Of a DNA stretch of 64,000 bases, positions 19,219-34,634 are shown one piece after another; position 1 is the stretch's first letter; each line of letters starts with the position of its first letter. The stretch is from the NCBI RefSeq assembly GCF_004005475.1, contig NZ_RZTZ01000003.1, positions 186,001 through 250,000 of the forward strand, read 5' to 3'. The translations under genes were made by a program, and so were the position numbers. This DNA is from Niallia taxi. GTDB lineage: Bacteria > Bacillota > Bacilli > Bacillales > Cytobacillaceae. The notes below the pieces were generated by a model. The model saw only the letters and a program-made list of their open reading frames with translations. It searched no databases and had not been told where the DNA came from.

Positions 19219-21570
19219 TCAGCGTCTTTTTTTCTTTCTTTTTGCCTTCGGGGCATTTTCAAAAAACTTTCGTTCTTTTTTCCCTTGGCGTTTTCCTTCA
19301 CCGCTGCCGCTGCTATTGCCACTGCCTTTTCTGCTATCTTTGCCTGCACCAGATTTTCCTTTGCGCGCAGGGCGAGATGTGCTGCCAGTGGAGAAAACTT
19401 TACCTTCTTTTTTCGGATCTCTGCGACGTGTTCCCTTCATGCCAACAATTTCGAAATCAATTGCTCTTTCTTCTTTGTTAACATTAACAACACGTACCGT
19501 GATTTCATCACCAATTCGGAACACCTTGCCTGTTCTTTCACCGATCATCGCAAAATGGCGTTCATCATAGCGGTAATAGTCATCCGTCATATAGCTGACA
19601 TGGACAAGACCCTCAACTGTATTGTTCAGCTCGACAAACATTCCAAAGTTAGTGACAGAGCTGATAATTCCATCATATTCCTCGCCGATTTTATCCAGCA
19701 TGTATTCTGCCTTTTTCAACTCATCTGTTTCACGTTCAGCTTCAACAGAGCGTCTTTCCATGTTAGAGGAATGCTCGGCAATGTTTGTTAGCTTGCTGTT
19801 CCACTTTTCCTGAGTAGGTGCGCTAATGTCACCCTCCACAAGATATGTGCGAATAAGTCTGTGCACAATTAAATCCGGATAACGTCTAATTGGCGATGTG
19901 AAATGCGTATAGAAATCGGTTGATAATCCAAAATGGCCAAGGCTTTCTGGATAATATTTCGCCTGCTGCATTGATCGAAGCATGACAGTTGATATGACCA
20001 TTTCCTCTGGTGTTCCTTGCACCTCTTCAATGATTTCCTGAAGAGCTCTTGGATGAACTTCATTTGCAGTTCCTTTAACGATATAACCGAAGTTTGTAAT
20101 AAACTCAAAGAATCTGCGCAGCTTTTCTTCCTTCGGATCTTCGTGAATACGATAGATGAATGGTACTTGCAGCCAGTGGAAATGCTCAGCAACCGTTTCA
20201 TTAGCTACAAGCATAAATTCTTCAATTAAGCGTTCAGCCACAGAGCGTTCGCGCAGAACGATATCCTTCGGCTTTCCGTTTTCTTCGACAATCACCTTAG
20301 ATTCTTTGAAATCAAAATCGATTGCTCCTCTGCCCATTCGTTTATTACGAAGGATTTGTGCAAGCTCCTCCATTCTCTCAAACATAGGAACAAGTTCTGC
20401 ATATCTTTCCCGCAGCTCCTCATCCTTGTCATTCAAGATAGAGTTAACATCAGCATATGTCATTCTTTCCGTTGTTTTAATAACACTTTGGAAGATTTCA
20501 TGGCTGACTACTTCACCACTGGAGCTGATTTCCATTTCACAGGACAGCGTTAATCGATTTACTTTCGGGTTTAAGGAACAAATACCGTTTGATAGTCGAT
20601 GCGGAATCATTGGAATAACTCGGTCAACTAAATAAACGCTTGTACCCCTGTCTTGTGCTTCCACATCAATTGGCGATTCTTCCTTCACATAATAAGAAAC
20701 GTCGGCAATATGGACACCAAGCTTATAATTGCCGTTTTCAAGCCTTGTAACAGTAACAGCATCATCCAAGTCCTTCGCATCAGCTCCGTCGATTGTGACA
20801 ATCTGCTGGTCTCTTAAATCACGTCTGTTTTTGATTTCACTTTCATCAATTTCATCTGGAACACCATCAGCCTGTTCCATGACTTCATCAGGAAAAGCAA
20901 GCGGCAGTCCATGCTTATGAATAACCGATAATATATCTACACCTGGGTCATTTTTATGTCCCAGAATCTTTGTGATTTCACCTTCTGCATTTTTTCTGCC
21001 TTCTGGATATGCAGTAAGGTTTACAACCACCTTATGTCCCTCTACAGCACCTTTAGTGCTCCCTTTTGGAATGAACACATCTGTGGCGATTTTTTTATCA
21101 TCGGGAATAACAAATCCAAAATGCTTGCTTTCGGAATATGTACCGACAATTTGCTGTACCCCTCTTTCTAGGATACGGACAATCGTACCTTCCCGTCTTT
21201 GCCCAGAGCTTTCTGAGGTAACACGTGCAAGCACGATATCACCATTCATTGCTGTTTTCACTTCATTTGGCGGGATGAAAATATCATCTAAGCCAGGCTC
21301 CTCTGGGATTACAAAGGCAAATCCCTTTGCATGACCAGATATTTTCCCTTTTATTAAATTCATTTTTTCAGGAAGGCCGTAACGATTGCTTCTCGTTCTA
21401 ACGACCAAGCCCTTTTCTTCCATCTGCACTAATGCTTTGACGAAGTCTTTGAAGTTAGAGGAATCCTCTATCCCAAATGCTTCTTCTAATTCTTGGACTG
21501 TCAGCGGCTTATATGCCTCGTCCTTCATATAATGCAGCAACTTTTCTATATGTTCGTGAATTATATCCAA
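19219..21570 (-). CDS. rnr: Ribonuclease R
   Basis: 3'-5' exoribonuclease that degrades structured RNA and acts with tmRNA on stalled messages; 783 residues. Domains in order: N-terminal winged helix (1-65), cold-shock OB folds (70-220), RNB catalytic domain with [12 protein letters not shown] near residue 265, S1 domain (about 635-715), and a Lys/Ser/Gly-rich basic tail ending AKRKKKRR. The start is TTG at 21570, eight bases after AGGAGG; no ATG fits. It is followed by smpB and ssrA and preceded by the esterase gene. Confidence 0.97.
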   Translation of the reverse strand: MDIIHEHIEKLLHYMKDEAYKPLTVQELEEAFGIEDSSNFKDFVKALVQMEEKGLVVRTRSNRYGLPEKMNLIKGKISGHAKGFAFVIPEEPGLDDIFIPPNEVKTAMNGDIVLARVTSESSGQRREGTIVRILERGVQQIVGTYSESKHFGFVIPDDKKIATDVFIPKGSTKGAVEGHKVVVNLTAYPEGRKNAEGEITKILGHKNDPGVDILSVIHKHGLPLAFPDEVMEQADGVPDEIDESEIKNRRDLRDQQIVTIDGADAKDLDDAVTVTRLENGNYKLGVHIADVSYYVKEESPIDVEAQDRGTSVYLVDRVIPMIPHRLSNGICSLNPKVNRLTLSCEMEISSSGEVVSHEIFQSVIKTTERMTYADVNSILNDKDEELRERYAELVPMFERMEELAQILRNKRMGRGAIDFDFKESKVIVEENGKPKDIVLRERSVAERLIEEFMLVANETVAEHFHWLQVPFIYRIHEDPKEEKLRRFFEFITNFGYIVKGTANEVHPRALQEIIEEVQGTPEEMVISTVMLRSMQQAKYYPESLGHFGLSTDFYTHFTSPIRRYPDLIVHRLIRTYLVEGDISAPTQEKWNSKLTNIAEHSSNMERRSVEAERETDELKKAEYMLDKIGEEYDGIISSVTNFGMFVELNNTVEGLVHVSYMTDDYYRYDERHFAMIGERTGKVFRIGDEITVRVVNVNKEERAIDFEIVGMKGTRRRDPKKEGKVFSTGSTSRPARKGKSGAGKDSRKGSGNSSGSGEGKRQGKKERKFFENAPKAKRKKKRR

Positions 21571-21588
21571 ACAAACAACCTCCTTTAA

Positions 21589-22332
21589 TTAACGGCTCCA
21601 GTCTAAACGATCGATAAACTGGTAAAAGTCCTCGAAAACCTGGTCCTTTTCTTTATCATGTGTAATGACATGGCCAGAGTTTTCAAACCATTTTATATCC
21701 TTCATGTCACTTTCTACTTCATTATAAATTATATTAGCACTATCTGTATTAATCATATGGTCATGTCTTGCTTGTATTACAAATACAGGAGAATAGATTA
21801 AGTCTACTGATTGGCGGACACTTGCAATTAATGCTTGCAGCTCCTTCAAGGTGTTCATTGGAGCGAACTCTGCCAGTTCCTTTTCAATTTGCTCTTCTGA
21901 TTTTCCTTCACGTGCTTTATAATTGCGGGCATATTCTAAAACACCATCATACATAACGTCTTCGCTTTTAATATACATTGGCGCACACATCGTTACGATA
22001 CCCTTTACTGGTACAGTGTAACCTAATTTAAGGGAAAATACCCCGCCGAGAGAAAGTCCGCCGACAGCTATTTCCTCATAGCCTTTGTCCTTCAGAAAAT
22101 GATAGCCTGCCAGAACATCCTCCCACCACTCTTTAGGGCCATATTGAACAAGGTCCTCTGGAGGCACCCCATGGCCTCTGTACAACGGAATATAGCAGCT
22201 GTATCCTTTTGTATTCAAGTAGCGTCCAAGCAGTCTGACATCTGAAGTATTGCCTGTAAAGCCATGCAGTAGTAAGACAGCACGTTTATTGTCTCCTTCA
22301 AAAAACAACGGCTTTTGTTCCACTAATTTCAT
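21589..22332 (-). CDS. est: Carboxylesterase, Est30/YvaK type
   Basis: Cytoplasmic alpha/beta-hydrolase of 247 residues that cleaves short-chain esters. The nucleophile Ser94 is in GGLSLGG, the acid is Asp191 in QARHDHM and the base is His221 in NSGHVIT, the spacing seen in Est30-type enzymes. HGFTG forms the oxyanion loop. AAGGAG precedes the ATG. It lies between secG and rnr as in other bacilli; the physiological substrate is unknown. Confidence 0.93.
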   Translation of the reverse strand: MKLVEQKPLFFEGDNKRAVLLLHGFTGNTSDVRLLGRYLNTKGYSCYIPLYRGHGVPPEDLVQYGPKEWWEDVLAGYHFLKDKGYEEIAVGGLSLGGVFSLKLGYTVPVKGIVTMCAPMYIKSEDVMYDGVLEYARNYKAREGKSEEQIEKELAEFAPMNTLKELQALIASVRQSVDLIYSPVFVIQARHDHMINTDSANIIYNEVESDMKDIKWFENSGHVITHDKEKDQVFEDFYQFIDRLDWSR

Positions 22333-22473
22333 TTAAAACACTCCTTGCTTTATCTTTTCCCATTTTTTCAAAATCAATTATGTATTGCTTTATTTCTTCA
22401 AATCTTACCCTATTTTAGGCAGAAAAAAGACTAAGAATCCAGTAAAAAGAATTAAAGCATCTATTACAGAAAA

Positions 22474-22501
22474 AAAACCTGACCGCTTCCGGCCAGGTTT
22501 T
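22474..22501 (-). terminator. Terminator of secG
   Basis: AAAACCTG with CAGGTTTT, continued by three inner pairs after one mismatch, then seven T on the minus strand. Confidence 0.8.
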
Positions 22502-22520
22502 CATCTATACCGTACAGCTA

Positions 22521-22757
22521 TTAAATATCGAAATAGCTGACTGCAATCGTCAAGGCAAAAAACAGGATAGCCAACACGATTGTTGTATTATGAAGTATTA
22601 AATCTAAACCACGCGCTTTTTGTTTACCGAAAAGCTGTTCTGCCCCACCAGAAATGGCCCCGGAAAGACCTGCACTTTTCCCTGATTGCAAAAGCACAAC
22701 TACAATAAGAGCAAGGGCAACAATAATCAATAATGTTAACAAAATTGTGTGTAGCAT
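22521..22757 (-). CDS. secG: Preprotein translocase subunit SecG
   Basis: Small accessory subunit of the SecYEG channel, 78 residues with two membrane helices (about 3-24 and 53-75) joined by the conserved [21 protein letters not shown] loop. GGAGG before the ATG at 22757 fixes the start; the frame is open further upstream without a ribosome site. It lies between eno and est, flanked by terminators. Confidence 0.96.
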   Translation of the reverse strand: MLHTILLTLLIIVALALIVVVLLQSGKSAGLSGAISGGAEQLFGKQKARGLDLILHNTTIVLAILFFALTIAVSYFDI

Positions 22758-22862
22758 ACAAACACCTCCATTAAAACGAACATACATTACTCTTAATGTA
22801 CCATATTTTATGTTGTCCCACAATAGCATTACAATTGTTTTACATAACTTATCCAAATAAAA

Positions 22863-22890
22863 AACACCTGACAAATGAATGTCAGGTGTT
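22863..22890 (-). terminator. Terminator of the glycolytic operon
   Basis: AACACCTGACA pairs over 11 bp with TGTCAGGTGTT around a 6-base loop, then six T on the minus strand, just after eno. Confidence 0.9.
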
Positions 22891-22902
22891 AATGTTCAAA
22901 CC

Positions 22903-24213
<1,311 letters not shown>

Positions 24214-24225
24214 TTAATAGATCAA

Positions 24226-26540
<2,315 letters not shown>

Positions 26541-27725
26541 TTATTTATCGTTAAGAGCTACTACGCCTGGAAGTTCTTTACCTTCCATGAATTCCAACGA
26601 AGCACCGCCGCCTGTTGAAATGTGGCTCATTTTGCTTGCAAGGTCAAATTTCTCAACTGCTGCTGCAGAATCTCCGCCACCGATTACAGAGTATGTATCT
26701 TGGGATTCAGCAAGAGCTGTTGCTACTGCTTTTGTTCCTTTAGCAAATGCATCTAATTCAAATACGCCCATTGGTCCATTCCAGATAACCAATTTAGAGT
26801 TTTTGATAACATCTGCATAGATTTCTCTTGTTTTTGGACCGATATCCAATGCTTCCCAATCAGCAGGGATTTCTTCGATAGAAACAGTTTTTATGTTTGC
26901 ATCGTTAGAGAAGTCATCTGCAATTGTAACATCTACAGGCATGTAGAATTTAACACCTTTTTCTTTTGCTTTATCCATGTAGGATTTAGCAAGCTCGATT
27001 TTATCTTCTTCAAGAAGAGATAATCCGATTTCATGGCCAAGAGCTTTTACGAATGTATAAGCCAATCCGCCACCGATGATTAAGTTATCTACTTTATCAA
27101 GAAGGTTTTCGATAACACCGATTTTGTCTTTTACTTTTGCTCCACCAACGATTGCTGTGAATGGACGGTCTGGATTAGAAAGTGCTTTACCTAATACATC
27201 AAGCTCTTTTTCCATCAATAAACCAGATACAGCTGGGATATGGTGTGCAATACCTTCAGTTGAAGCATGCGCACGGTGTGCTGCACCAAATGCATCGTTT
27301 ACGAATACATCAGCTAGTTCAGCATAAGCTTTAGCTAGTTCTGAATCGTTTTTCTCTTCGCCAGCATTGAAACGAACGTTTTCAAGCAATAATACATCGC
27401 CTTCAGACAGCTTGCTGATTTCAGCTTTAACAGCTTCACCATAAGACTCATCTGTTTTCACAACGTTTTTGCCAAGCAGCTCAGAAAGACGTGCAGCAAC
27501 TGGAGTTAAACGCAATTCTTCAACCACTTCACCATTTGGACGGCCTAAGTGACTTGCCAAAATTACGATAGCACCTTTTTCTACTAACTCGTTAATAGTT
27601 GGTAGTGCTGCTTGAATTCTTGTTTCATCCGTGATTTGTTGATCCTTCATTGGAACGTTGAAGTCAACACGAACAAATACTTTTTTGCCTTTTAAATCGA
27701 TATCGCGAATCGTTTTCTTGTTCAT
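26541..27725 (-). CDS. pgk: Phosphoglycerate kinase
   Basis: Makes ATP and 3-phosphoglycerate from 1,3-bisphosphoglycerate. 394 residues in two domains: [10 protein letters not shown] and ASHLGRPNG (substrate side), then [15 protein letters not shown] and the C-terminal [14 protein letters not shown] and [10 protein letters not shown] (nucleotide side). GGAGGG lies upstream of the ATG. The hairpin at 27802 separates it from gapA. Confidence 0.98.
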   Translation of the reverse strand: MNKKTIRDIDLKGKKVFVRVDFNVPMKDQQITDETRIQAALPTINELVEKGAIVILASHLGRPNGEVVEELRLTPVAARLSELLGKNVVKTDESYGEAVKAEISKLSEGDVLLLENVRFNAGEEKNDSELAKAYAELADVFVNDAFGAAHRAHASTEGIAHHIPAVSGLLMEKELDVLGKALSNPDRPFTAIVGGAKVKDKIGVIENLLDKVDNLIIGGGLAYTFVKALGHEIGLSLLEEDKIELAKSYMDKAKEKGVKFYMPVDVTIADDFSNDANIKTVSIEEIPADWEALDIGPKTREIYADVIKNSKLVIWNGPMGVFELDAFAKGTKAVATALAESQDTYSVIGGGDSAAAVEKFDLASKMSHISTGGGASLEFMEGKELPGVVALNDK

Positions 27726-27801
27726 TAAATGAGACCCTCCACTTGCATTATTTTAAGCTTATAATCCGTATCCACTAAGATTGCCAAGCTAGTTTTAAAA
27801 G

Positions 27802-27830
27802 AGCGGAAACAAAGCTGTTTCCGCTGTTTG
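27802..27830 (-). terminator. Hairpin between gapA and pgk
   Basis: AGCGGAAAC pairs with GTTTCCGCT around a 5-base loop. The minus-strand tail is only CTTTTAAAA, so this is a partial terminator or an mRNA-processing/stability element. Confidence 0.5.
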
Positions 27831-27855
27831 ATTAAGGGCTTTAGCTTAACAAAAA

Positions 27856-28896
<1,041 letters not shown>

Positions 28897-28918
28897 TTAT
28901 ATATAAAGGGAATTCCCG

Positions 28919-29935
28919 TTATATCAAGTTCTTTGCCGCACCTTCATCTGTTATCAGAATAGTAGATGGTGGTGCTTTTTTTAAGTAGGCTGAGATAGCC
29001 TTTGATTTTGACGATCCTCCGGCAACTGCGATTACATTTGGAACAGTAGAAAGATTTTCAAGTCTAAGGCCGATCGTCTGAACCTTATGGACAACCTCTC
29101 CATCTTCATTAAAATAATAGCCAAATGCTTCACCGACAGCTTCTGCCTGAACGATTTTTTCTAGGTCACTTGCGCTTGTACTGCGGCGCTCTGCCATTGT
29201 AATAGCATCACCAATTCCATGAATAAGCAGGCTGGCAGACTTAATCAGCTGCAAGACTTCATTGATGCGGGCATCCTTAACGATGCTTTTGTACATTTCC
29301 TTACTCACCTCATCTGGTGCATACAGGACACGATGTTTGCTCGCTGTACGATCCGCCATCATGGAACAAATTGTGTTTGCTTGGTTTTTAACATCTTCAC
29401 CAATGCCGCCACGTGCAGGTACAAACAGCCATTCGCCGTCCACTATATTAGGCGTAAGCATTTCTGCCACTGCAGCCATAGTGGTTCCACCATTAACCGC
29501 GATGATATTATTGCCTTTTAAAAGTGATTTCATACAATTAGCTGTTGCAAGTCCCAGTTCTTTTTTGAGCCATGGAGAATGATCACTGTCGCCCGCTACA
29601 ATTATTACTCTTTTAATTTGCAGCTTCTTTTCTAATTCCTTCTCCATTTGGTTAATACCCGCTACTTCCCTCATTACACTAGAAAGACTTTCCAAAGTTT
29701 CTTCGCCAATCGGAGTGAGTGTCATGCCAATAGTACTGATATGTATAAGCTTCTGATCCTTTAGGAGCTCCACTTCGCTCCTGAGCACTCGTTCCGTCAT
29801 TCCCAGGCTTCCTGCAAGGCTTCTTCTGCCAACAGGCTGCATGTTGCTAATGTGATGAAGAATGTAGTATCTTTTTTGCATAATTACGAGTAAATCAGGC
29901 AATAATCTTTTTTGAATCTCGATAAATGAATTCAT
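28919..29935 (-). CDS. cggR: Central glycolytic genes regulator CggR
   Basis: SorC-family repressor of gapA-pgk-tpiA-gpmI-eno, relieved by fructose-1,6-bisphosphate. An N-terminal DNA-binding domain (PVGRRSLAGSLGMTERVLRSEVELLK) is followed by the sugar-phosphate domain (VNGGTTMAAVAEM, VPARGGIGEDVKNQANTI, AVAGGSSKSKAI). The start at 29935 (MNSFIEIQKRLLPDLL) matches the CggR family. An in-frame ATG at 29971 lies inside the CggR operator and so is rejected. Confidence 0.97.
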   Translation of the reverse strand: MNSFIEIQKRLLPDLLVIMQKRYYILHHISNMQPVGRRSLAGSLGMTERVLRSEVELLKDQKLIHISTIGMTLTPIGEETLESLSSVMREVAGINQMEKELEKKLQIKRVIIVAGDSDHSPWLKKELGLATANCMKSLLKGNNIIAVNGGTTMAAVAEMLTPNIVDGEWLFVPARGGIGEDVKNQANTICSMMADRTASKHRVLYAPDEVSKEMYKSIVKDARINEVLQLIKSASLLIHGIGDAITMAERRSTSASDLEKIVQAEAVGEAFGYYFNEDGEVVHKVQTIGLRLENLSTVPNVIAVAGGSSKSKAISAYLKKAPPSTILITDEGAAKNLI

Positions 29936-29966
29936 TAATTTTGGTGCCCCTTCACTTACAGTGGTG

Positions 29967-30002
29967 GTCATTTGAAGTCCCGCATAGACATATTATGTCC
30001 CA
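29967..30002 (-). promoter_or_regulatory. CggR operator
   Basis: On the minus strand TGGGAC-N6-TGTC-N4-CGGGAC-N6-TGAC. This fits the CggR target CGGGAC-N6-TGTC-N4-CGGGAC-N6-TGTC with two deviations. It lies between the promoter at 30039 and cggR, where bound repressor blocks elongation. Confidence 0.9.
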
Positions 30003-30038
30003 CATTCTCCAAAAAAAATCATTCCTGCTACAAAACTC

Positions 30039-30067
30039 ATTCTATCACCAGCGCATAGCAAATTCAA
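30039..30067 (-). promoter_or_regulatory. Promoter of cggR-gapA operon
   Basis: On the minus strand TTGAAT, exactly 17 bases, TAGAAT, with a TG extended -10. The operator follows about 37 bases downstream of the -10. The 300 bases beyond it, to the tRNA, hold no gene I can support. Confidence 0.8.
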
Positions 30068-30381
30068 CTTATAAACGTCCATTTTTCAAGAAATTTGACG
30101 AAAAATTGAAGAACCGCCATATGTGAATTTAATCACGTTTTCATTGCTTTCATACTATACAAACAAGTGAAACATTAATTGGACAATAATCCTTTTTTAG
30201 CTTGTCGATAAAAAAACATATTCTCTATTAAAAAAAGGATAAAGATTTCCGTTGCCATCAGTAAGATTTTGGAAAAATTAGCAAGACAGCAAAAAACACT
30301 AAAGCAGAAATTGGATTTCAAATCAGCTTGCGTCGATACTTAACCTTTAATATAGAAATAAACATCTTCGTATTTAAAGCA

Positions 30382-30420
30382 AAAAAAGACAGTCGACAAA
30401 AGCTGTCGACTGTCTTTTTT
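30382..30420. terminator. Terminator after tRNA-Arg
   Basis: A stem of about 16 bp (AAAAAAGACAGTCGACA with TGTCGACTGTCTTTTTT) around a short loop, with A/T tracts on both sides. It serves the minus-strand tRNA. Confidence 0.9.
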
Positions 30421-30425
30421 AATAG

Positions 30426-30497
30426 CGCCCTCGAAGGGAATCGAACCCCTATTTCAAGAACCGGAATCTTGCGTGCTATCCATTACACCACGAGGGC
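30426..30497 (-). tRNA. tRNA-Arg (anticodon CCG)
   Basis: Acceptor GCCCTCG pairs with CGAGGGC. The anticodon stem CAAGA/TCTTG encloses the loop TTCCGGT with anticodon CCG (codon CGG). The T-arm has GGTTCGATTCC. CCA is not encoded. A tRNA-Arg next to clpP is also found in B. subtilis. Confidence 0.95.
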
Positions 30498-30685
30498 AAA
30501 TTTTAAAGAACGTTTTGATTATATGATATGTTTCATGGTAATGCAAGGAATAATTGTTTAAAAAAAGTAACAGTGGGTATCATGGTAAGGATAAAAACTT
30601 ATTGAATAATCAGGTGTAAGAATGCTGTTGATACAAAGGATGTAAACATTGTCGAAGGATATTTTGCCTTATCTGAACGTAAACG

Positions 30686-30702
30686 TTTGACCTTAATTGA
30701 CC
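30686..30702. promoter_or_regulatory. CtsR box of clpP
   Basis: TTTGACC-TTA-ATTGACC is the direct-repeat heptad target of the class III heat-shock repressor CtsR, read here as its reverse complement, with one deviation. It overlaps the -35 at 30687. Confidence 0.85.
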
Positions 30703-30715
30703 ATCCGTGTATCAT
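30687..30715 (+). promoter_or_regulatory. SigA-type promoter of clpP
   Basis: TTGACC, 17 bases, TATCAT, about 88 bases before the clpP start and fused with the CtsR box. Confidence 0.75.
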
Positions 30716-30802
30716 TAGGATTACATACGGTAATGAGTTCACTCACTACTGAAGAAACACATACTTATGAAGCAAACTTTATTTTAAAGGAGGATTTTTT
30801 CA

Positions 30803-31408
30803 ATGAATTTAATCCCTACAGTTATTGAACAGACAAACAGAGGGGAACGTGCTTACGACATTTATTCCCGTCTATTGAAGGATCGCATCATTATGCTTGG
30901 CAGCGCAATTGACGATAATGTTGCTAACTCCATTGTTTCACAGCTTTTGTTCCTTGATGCTGAAAACCCTGAAAAGGACGTTTCCTTATACATTAACAGC
31001 CCTGGCGGAAGCATTACAGCAGGTATGGCTATTTATGATACTATGCAGTTCATTAAGCCAAATGTACAAACAATCTGCATCGGTATGGCGGCTTCTATGG
31101 GAGCTTTCTTGCTTGCAGCAGGTGAAAAAGGTAAACGTTATGCCCTTCCAAATGCTGAAGTAATGATTCATCAGCCGCTTGGTGGTGCACAAGGTCAAGC
31201 TACAGAAATTGAAATTGCTGCAAAACGTATCTTGTTCTTGCGTGATAAGCTGAACGGTATCCTTGCAGAGCGTACTGGCCAACCAATCGACGTTATCGCA
31301 AAAGACACGGAACGCGATAACTTCATGACAGCTGAAAGAGCGAAGGAATATGGTCTAATCGACAATATCATCACTCGCAATGAACTAACAGACAAAAAAG
31401 ATAAGTAA
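30803..31408 (+). CDS. clpP: ATP-dependent Clp protease proteolytic subunit
   Basis: Barrel-forming serine protease of 201 residues that degrades proteins unfolded by ClpC/ClpX, including SsrA-tagged ones. Catalytic Ser98 is in GMAASMGAF and His123 in MIHQPLGG; the Asp lies in the [12 protein letters not shown]-like stretch near 172. AAAGGAGG precedes the ATG. It is a single-gene unit with a CtsR box upstream and a terminator downstream. Confidence 0.98.
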   Translation: MNLIPTVIEQTNRGERAYDIYSRLLKDRIIMLGSAIDDNVANSIVSQLLFLDAENPEKDVSLYINSPGGSITAGMAIYDTMQFIKPNVQTICIGMAASMGAFLLAAGEKGKRYALPNAEVMIHQPLGGAQGQATEIEIAAKRILFLRDKLNGILAERTGQPIDVIAKDTERDNFMTAERAKEYGLIDNIITRNELTDKKDK

Positions 31409-31414
31409 TAGAAA

Positions 31415-31447
31415 AAAAACACCTCGCCGAAAACGCGAGGTGTTTTT
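31415..31447. terminator. Bidirectional terminator between clpP and crh
   Basis: AAAAACACCTCGC pairs with GCGAGGTGTTTTT around a 7-base loop. It serves both convergent genes and touches the crh stop codon. Confidence 0.9.
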
Positions 31448-31691
31448 ATAATAATTCCTCCAGTGTTTTAAGCGCTTCCAATTCATCGCTTCCATCAATA
31501 ATCAGCTTGATGTCTGCCCCTGAGTGAATCGCCAAGCCCATAATTCCCATGATGCTTTTTGCATTTACTCTGCGCCCTTCCTTCTCAATAAACACTTCAG
31601 ATACATAATTTGTTGCTTCTTGAACAAATATTGCTGCCGGTCTTGCCTGCAATCCTGATTTCAATGTTACTTTAATATCCCTTTCTACCAT
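31446..31691 (-). CDS. crh: HPr-like catabolite repression protein Crh
   Basis: 81-residue HPr homologue. The active His15 of HPr is replaced by Gln15 in SGLQARPAA, so it cannot carry PTS phosphate. Regulatory Ser46 is kept in NAKSIMGIMGL and would be phosphorylated by HprK (encoded at 47063), after which Crh assists CcpA. It is last in the nudix-rapZ-glmR-whiA-crh cluster. GGAGGAGGG precedes the ATG. Confidence 0.97.
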   Translation of the reverse strand: MVERDIKVTLKSGLQARPAAIFVQEATNYVSEVFIEKEGRRVNAKSIMGIMGLAIHSGADIKLIIDGSDELEALKTLEELL

Positions 31692-31767
31692 CTTATTCCC
31701 TCCTCCTAATATATAAGGAGGATAATATAGTCTTAACCGATAAGATATATTATCCTTCTATAGTTTA

Positions 31768-32709
31768 TTATACTTGTTCTCCTCTGCGAAGCGCATCAGC
31801 AATTTCATCTATTTTTCGCAGCCTGTGATTAATCCCGGATTTACTAATATTCCCGGAGGAAACCATTTCCCCAAGCTCCTTCAAGGTAACATCCTGGTAA
31901 GCAACTCGGAGCTCTGCGATTTCCCTGAGCTTGTCTGGGAGTACCTGCAGTCCTACTGTTCTATCAATGAAGCGAATATTTTCGACTTGTCTCAGTGCAG
32001 CACCAATCGTTTTGTTTAAGTTTGCTGTTTCACAATTCACAAGTCTGTTAACGGAATTCCTCATATCTCTGACAATCCGGATATCTTCAAATCGAAGCAA
32101 CGCTCCGTGAGCGCCAATAATATTGAGGAATTCTGTTATTTTCTCGGCTTCCTTCAAGTATGTGATAAATCCTTTTTTTCTTTCTAACACTTTACTGTTC
32201 AAATCGAACGTGTTCATCAAATTGCTCAATGCAACAATATGCTCTTTGTAAAGCGACGTAATTTCCAAGTGATAGGAGGATGTTTCTGGGTTGTTGACAG
32301 ATCCGCCTGCAAGAAACGCTCCTCTTAAATAGGAACGCTTGCAGCATTTCTTTTTGACAAGGCCTTCATCTATTTCATGTGTAAACATAAAGCCCTCTGT
32401 CAAAATACTCAAATCTTCAAGAATCTCCTTCGCCTTTGCCGACAGCCTTACAATATAAACATTGTTTTTCTTGAGGCGCATCTTCTTTCTCACTAAAAGC
32501 TCGACAGGTATGTCATAATACTTTTTGATGAGTGTATATATTCTTCTTGCTATCGCAGCATTTTCCGTCTGAATGTCTACTACCAGCTTCTGATTAGAAA
32601 AGGATAAAGTACCATTCATCTGAATTAAGGCAGACAGCTCTGCCCTGCCGCAGCAATCTTTAACTTCAATCGTCGTCAGTTCTTTTTTCGTCTCTGAAGC
32701 GAAAGACAT
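31768..32709 (-). CDS. whiA: DNA-binding protein WhiA
   Basis: 313 residues. The N-terminal part is the degenerate LAGLIDADG homing-endonuclease fold ([39 protein letters not shown]-like stretch). The C-terminus holds a helix-turn-helix ([27 protein letters not shown]). In bacilli it influences cell division and chromosome segregation. It lies between glmR and crh; a GGGGGTGAAGG ribosome site precedes the ATG. Confidence 0.97.
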   Translation of the reverse strand: MSFASETKKELTTIEVKDCCGRAELSALIQMNGTLSFSNQKLVVDIQTENAAIARRIYTLIKKYYDIPVELLVRKKMRLKKNNVYIVRLSAKAKEILEDLSILTEGFMFTHEIDEGLVKKKCCKRSYLRGAFLAGGSVNNPETSSYHLEITSLYKEHIVALSNLMNTFDLNSKVLERKKGFITYLKEAEKITEFLNIIGAHGALLRFEDIRIVRDMRNSVNRLVNCETANLNKTIGAALRQVENIRFIDRTVGLQVLPDKLREIAELRVAYQDVTLKELGEMVSSGNISKSGINHRLRKIDEIADALRRGEQV

Positions 32710-32748
32710 ACCTTCACCCCCATTTAAAACGCAAACCCTGTTTCCCTG

Positions 32749-33726
32749 TTAAAGCTCTGCTTCCACTTTCGAGTCAAGCATAGAATAAAGAATTTTAGCC
32801 ACTTCCAGCGTATTATGGCGGATGACCTTTTCTTCTAGGCTGATAATATCCCCAAGTATGACTTCCAGTCCAAGCTTTTCTAATTTCTCTGTGTCAAAAA
32901 AGACAGGTTTTGCTTTCTCTTCATTATACCGTTCCAGAACGTTTCCGGGGATATTTTCTTTATTTACCAATATGGTATTCAAAAAAGGCTCAGGCATATG
33001 TTCATAAATTGCCTTAACATGATCGCTCGCAGAAAAATCAAGTGTTTCTCCAGCCTGTGTCATAATATTACAGATATAAACCTTTTTAGCTGCGGCTTTA
33101 ATGATTTCCCTGCTTATTTCTGGTACGACAAGATTTGGAAGTATACTCGTATACAGACTTCCTGGTCCAATTACGATTAGGTCTGCATGACGGATCGCTT
33201 GGATGGCTTCTGGCAGCGGCGTAGCATTCTCCGGTGTTAGGAATACTTCTTTTATTTTCTTTCCGCTTTCCGGTATGCGCGATTCCCCTGTAACGATTGA
33301 ACCATCCTCCATAATGGCATTAAGAACAACACTATGGCTTGTTGCAGGCAATACCTTGCCGCGAACATTAAGCACCTTGCTCATTTCCTGAATAGCATAA
33401 GGGAAATTCCCTGTTATGGATGTCATTGCAGCTATAATTAAATTCCCTAAGGAATGTCCATTAAGATCCTTGCTGTTTGAAAAGCGATGCTGAAACATTT
33501 CTTCCACTAACGGCTCAACATCAGATAATGCTGCCAGCACATTCCTGATATCGCCAGGCGCAGGAATATCTAGATCATTCCGCAGCCGGCCCGAACTACC
33601 ACCATCATCTGCAACAGTTACAATTGCTGTAATATCGAGAGGATATTTTTTTAATCCTCTTACTAACACAGACAGACCTGTTCCTCCGCCAATGATTACA
33701 ATTCTCGGATGCTCCACTTCATTCAT
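32749..33726 (-). CDS. glmR: Gluconeogenesis factor GlmR (YvcK)
   Basis: Cytoplasmic protein of 325 residues with the N-terminal nucleotide-sugar-binding motif [16 protein letters not shown] and [10 protein letters not shown]. It is needed for growth on gluconeogenic carbon sources and stimulates amino-sugar synthesis for peptidoglycan. Its ATG overlaps the rapZ stop by four bases. The order rapZ-glmR-whiA is nearly universal in Firmicutes. Confidence 0.97.
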   Translation of the reverse strand: MNEVEHPRIVIIGGGTGLSVLVRGLKKYPLDITAIVTVADDGGSSGRLRNDLDIPAPGDIRNVLAALSDVEPLVEEMFQHRFSNSKDLNGHSLGNLIIAAMTSITGNFPYAIQEMSKVLNVRGKVLPATSHSVVLNAIMEDGSIVTGESRIPESGKKIKEVFLTPENATPLPEAIQAIRHADLIVIGPGSLYTSILPNLVVPEISREIIKAAAKKVYICNIMTQAGETLDFSASDHVKAIYEHMPEPFLNTILVNKENIPGNVLERYNEEKAKPVFFDTEKLEKLGLEVILGDIISLEEKVIRHNTLEVAKILYSMLDSKVEAEL

Positions 33727-34613
33727 GTTTGTTGGTCCTTTCTCCTCTCCATGTCACGATGAGTTATTTCGACATGATAGTCACCTTCGAAATGATGACC
33801 AATATATTCCGACAAGGCAACAGAACGGTGCTGGCCACCTGTGCAGCCGATCGCCACAACAAGCTGCGACTTTCCTTCTCTTTTATACTGCGGAAGCATA
33901 AAGGTAAGGAGGTCAATCACTTTTTCAAGAAATTGGCCAGTCTCTGTCCACTTTAATACATAGCTGGACACATCAGCATCCAATCCTGTCTTCGGTCTCA
34001 TATGCTCAACGTAATGAGGGTTTGGTAAGAAACGAACGTCAAATACTAAATCCGCATCAATGGGAATGCCGTGCTTAAAACCAAAACTCATGACATTCAC
34101 CGTAAAAATCGTCTCTTTGTTAGCTGAAAACTCGGTTAATATCTTTTCACGCAAGTCTCTTGGCGAGCTTTTGGACGTATTGTAGATGATTTGCGCCCTG
34201 CCTTTAAGCTCCTCAAGCAGTTCACGCTCCATTTTAATGCCTTCAAGGGGAAGACCTGATGGTGCAAGAGGATGTGATCTTCTTGTTTCCTTATACCTTC
34301 TGACCAAAGTACTGTCATCTGCATCCAGAAAAAGCACTTTTGGTACTACCCATGAATTGGCCAAATCATCCAATGCACTGAATAGATTTTCAAAAAACTC
34401 TCTGCCTCGTAAATCCATCACGAGTGCAACCTTATTCATCTTATTCTCCGATTCCTTCATTAGTTCAAGAAATTTCGGCAAAAGAGTAGGCGGCAAGTTG
34501 TCTACACAGAAAAACCCTAAGTCTTCAAAGCTTTGAATGGCAACTGTTTTACCTGCACCAGACATTCCTGTAATAATGACAACTTGCGATTCGTTCACCA
34601 TACTTGCACCCAT
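33723..34613 (-). CDS. rapZ: RNase adapter/nucleotide-binding protein RapZ (YvcJ)
   Basis: About 296 residues. The N-terminal P-loop GMSGAGKT is followed by a Walker B-like VMDLRG, and the C-terminal domain has [10 protein letters not shown] and the HRD motif. In B. subtilis the protein hydrolyses GTP and affects competence. The ATG at 34619 sits too close to AAGGGGG; the ATG at 34613 has 7-base spacing and is preferred. Confidence 0.95.
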   Translation of the reverse strand: MGASMVNESQVVIITGMSGAGKTVAIQSFEDLGFFCVDNLPPTLLPKFLELMKESENKMNKVALVMDLRGREFFENLFSALDDLANSWVVPKVLFLDADDSTLVRRYKETRRSHPLAPSGLPLEGIKMERELLEELKGRAQIIYNTSKSSPRDLREKILTEFSANKETIFTVNVMSFGFKHGIPIDADLVFDVRFLPNPHYVEHMRPKTGLDADVSSYVLKWTETGQFLEKVIDLLTFMLPQYKREGKSQLVVAIGCTGGQHRSVALSEYIGHHFEGDYHVEITHRDMERRKDQQT

Positions 34614-34634
34614 GCTCATTCCCCCTTAAATTTT

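Noticed and set aside
29936-29971. Longer CggR starting at the ATG at 29971
   Set aside because: This ATG lies inside the CggR operator and the family N-terminus begins at 29935.
30189-30240. Inverted repeat ATCCTTTTTT/AAAAAAGGAT with 32-base loop upstream of cggR
   Set aside because: It is almost all A/T in an AT-rich gap, with a long loop, and is expected by chance.
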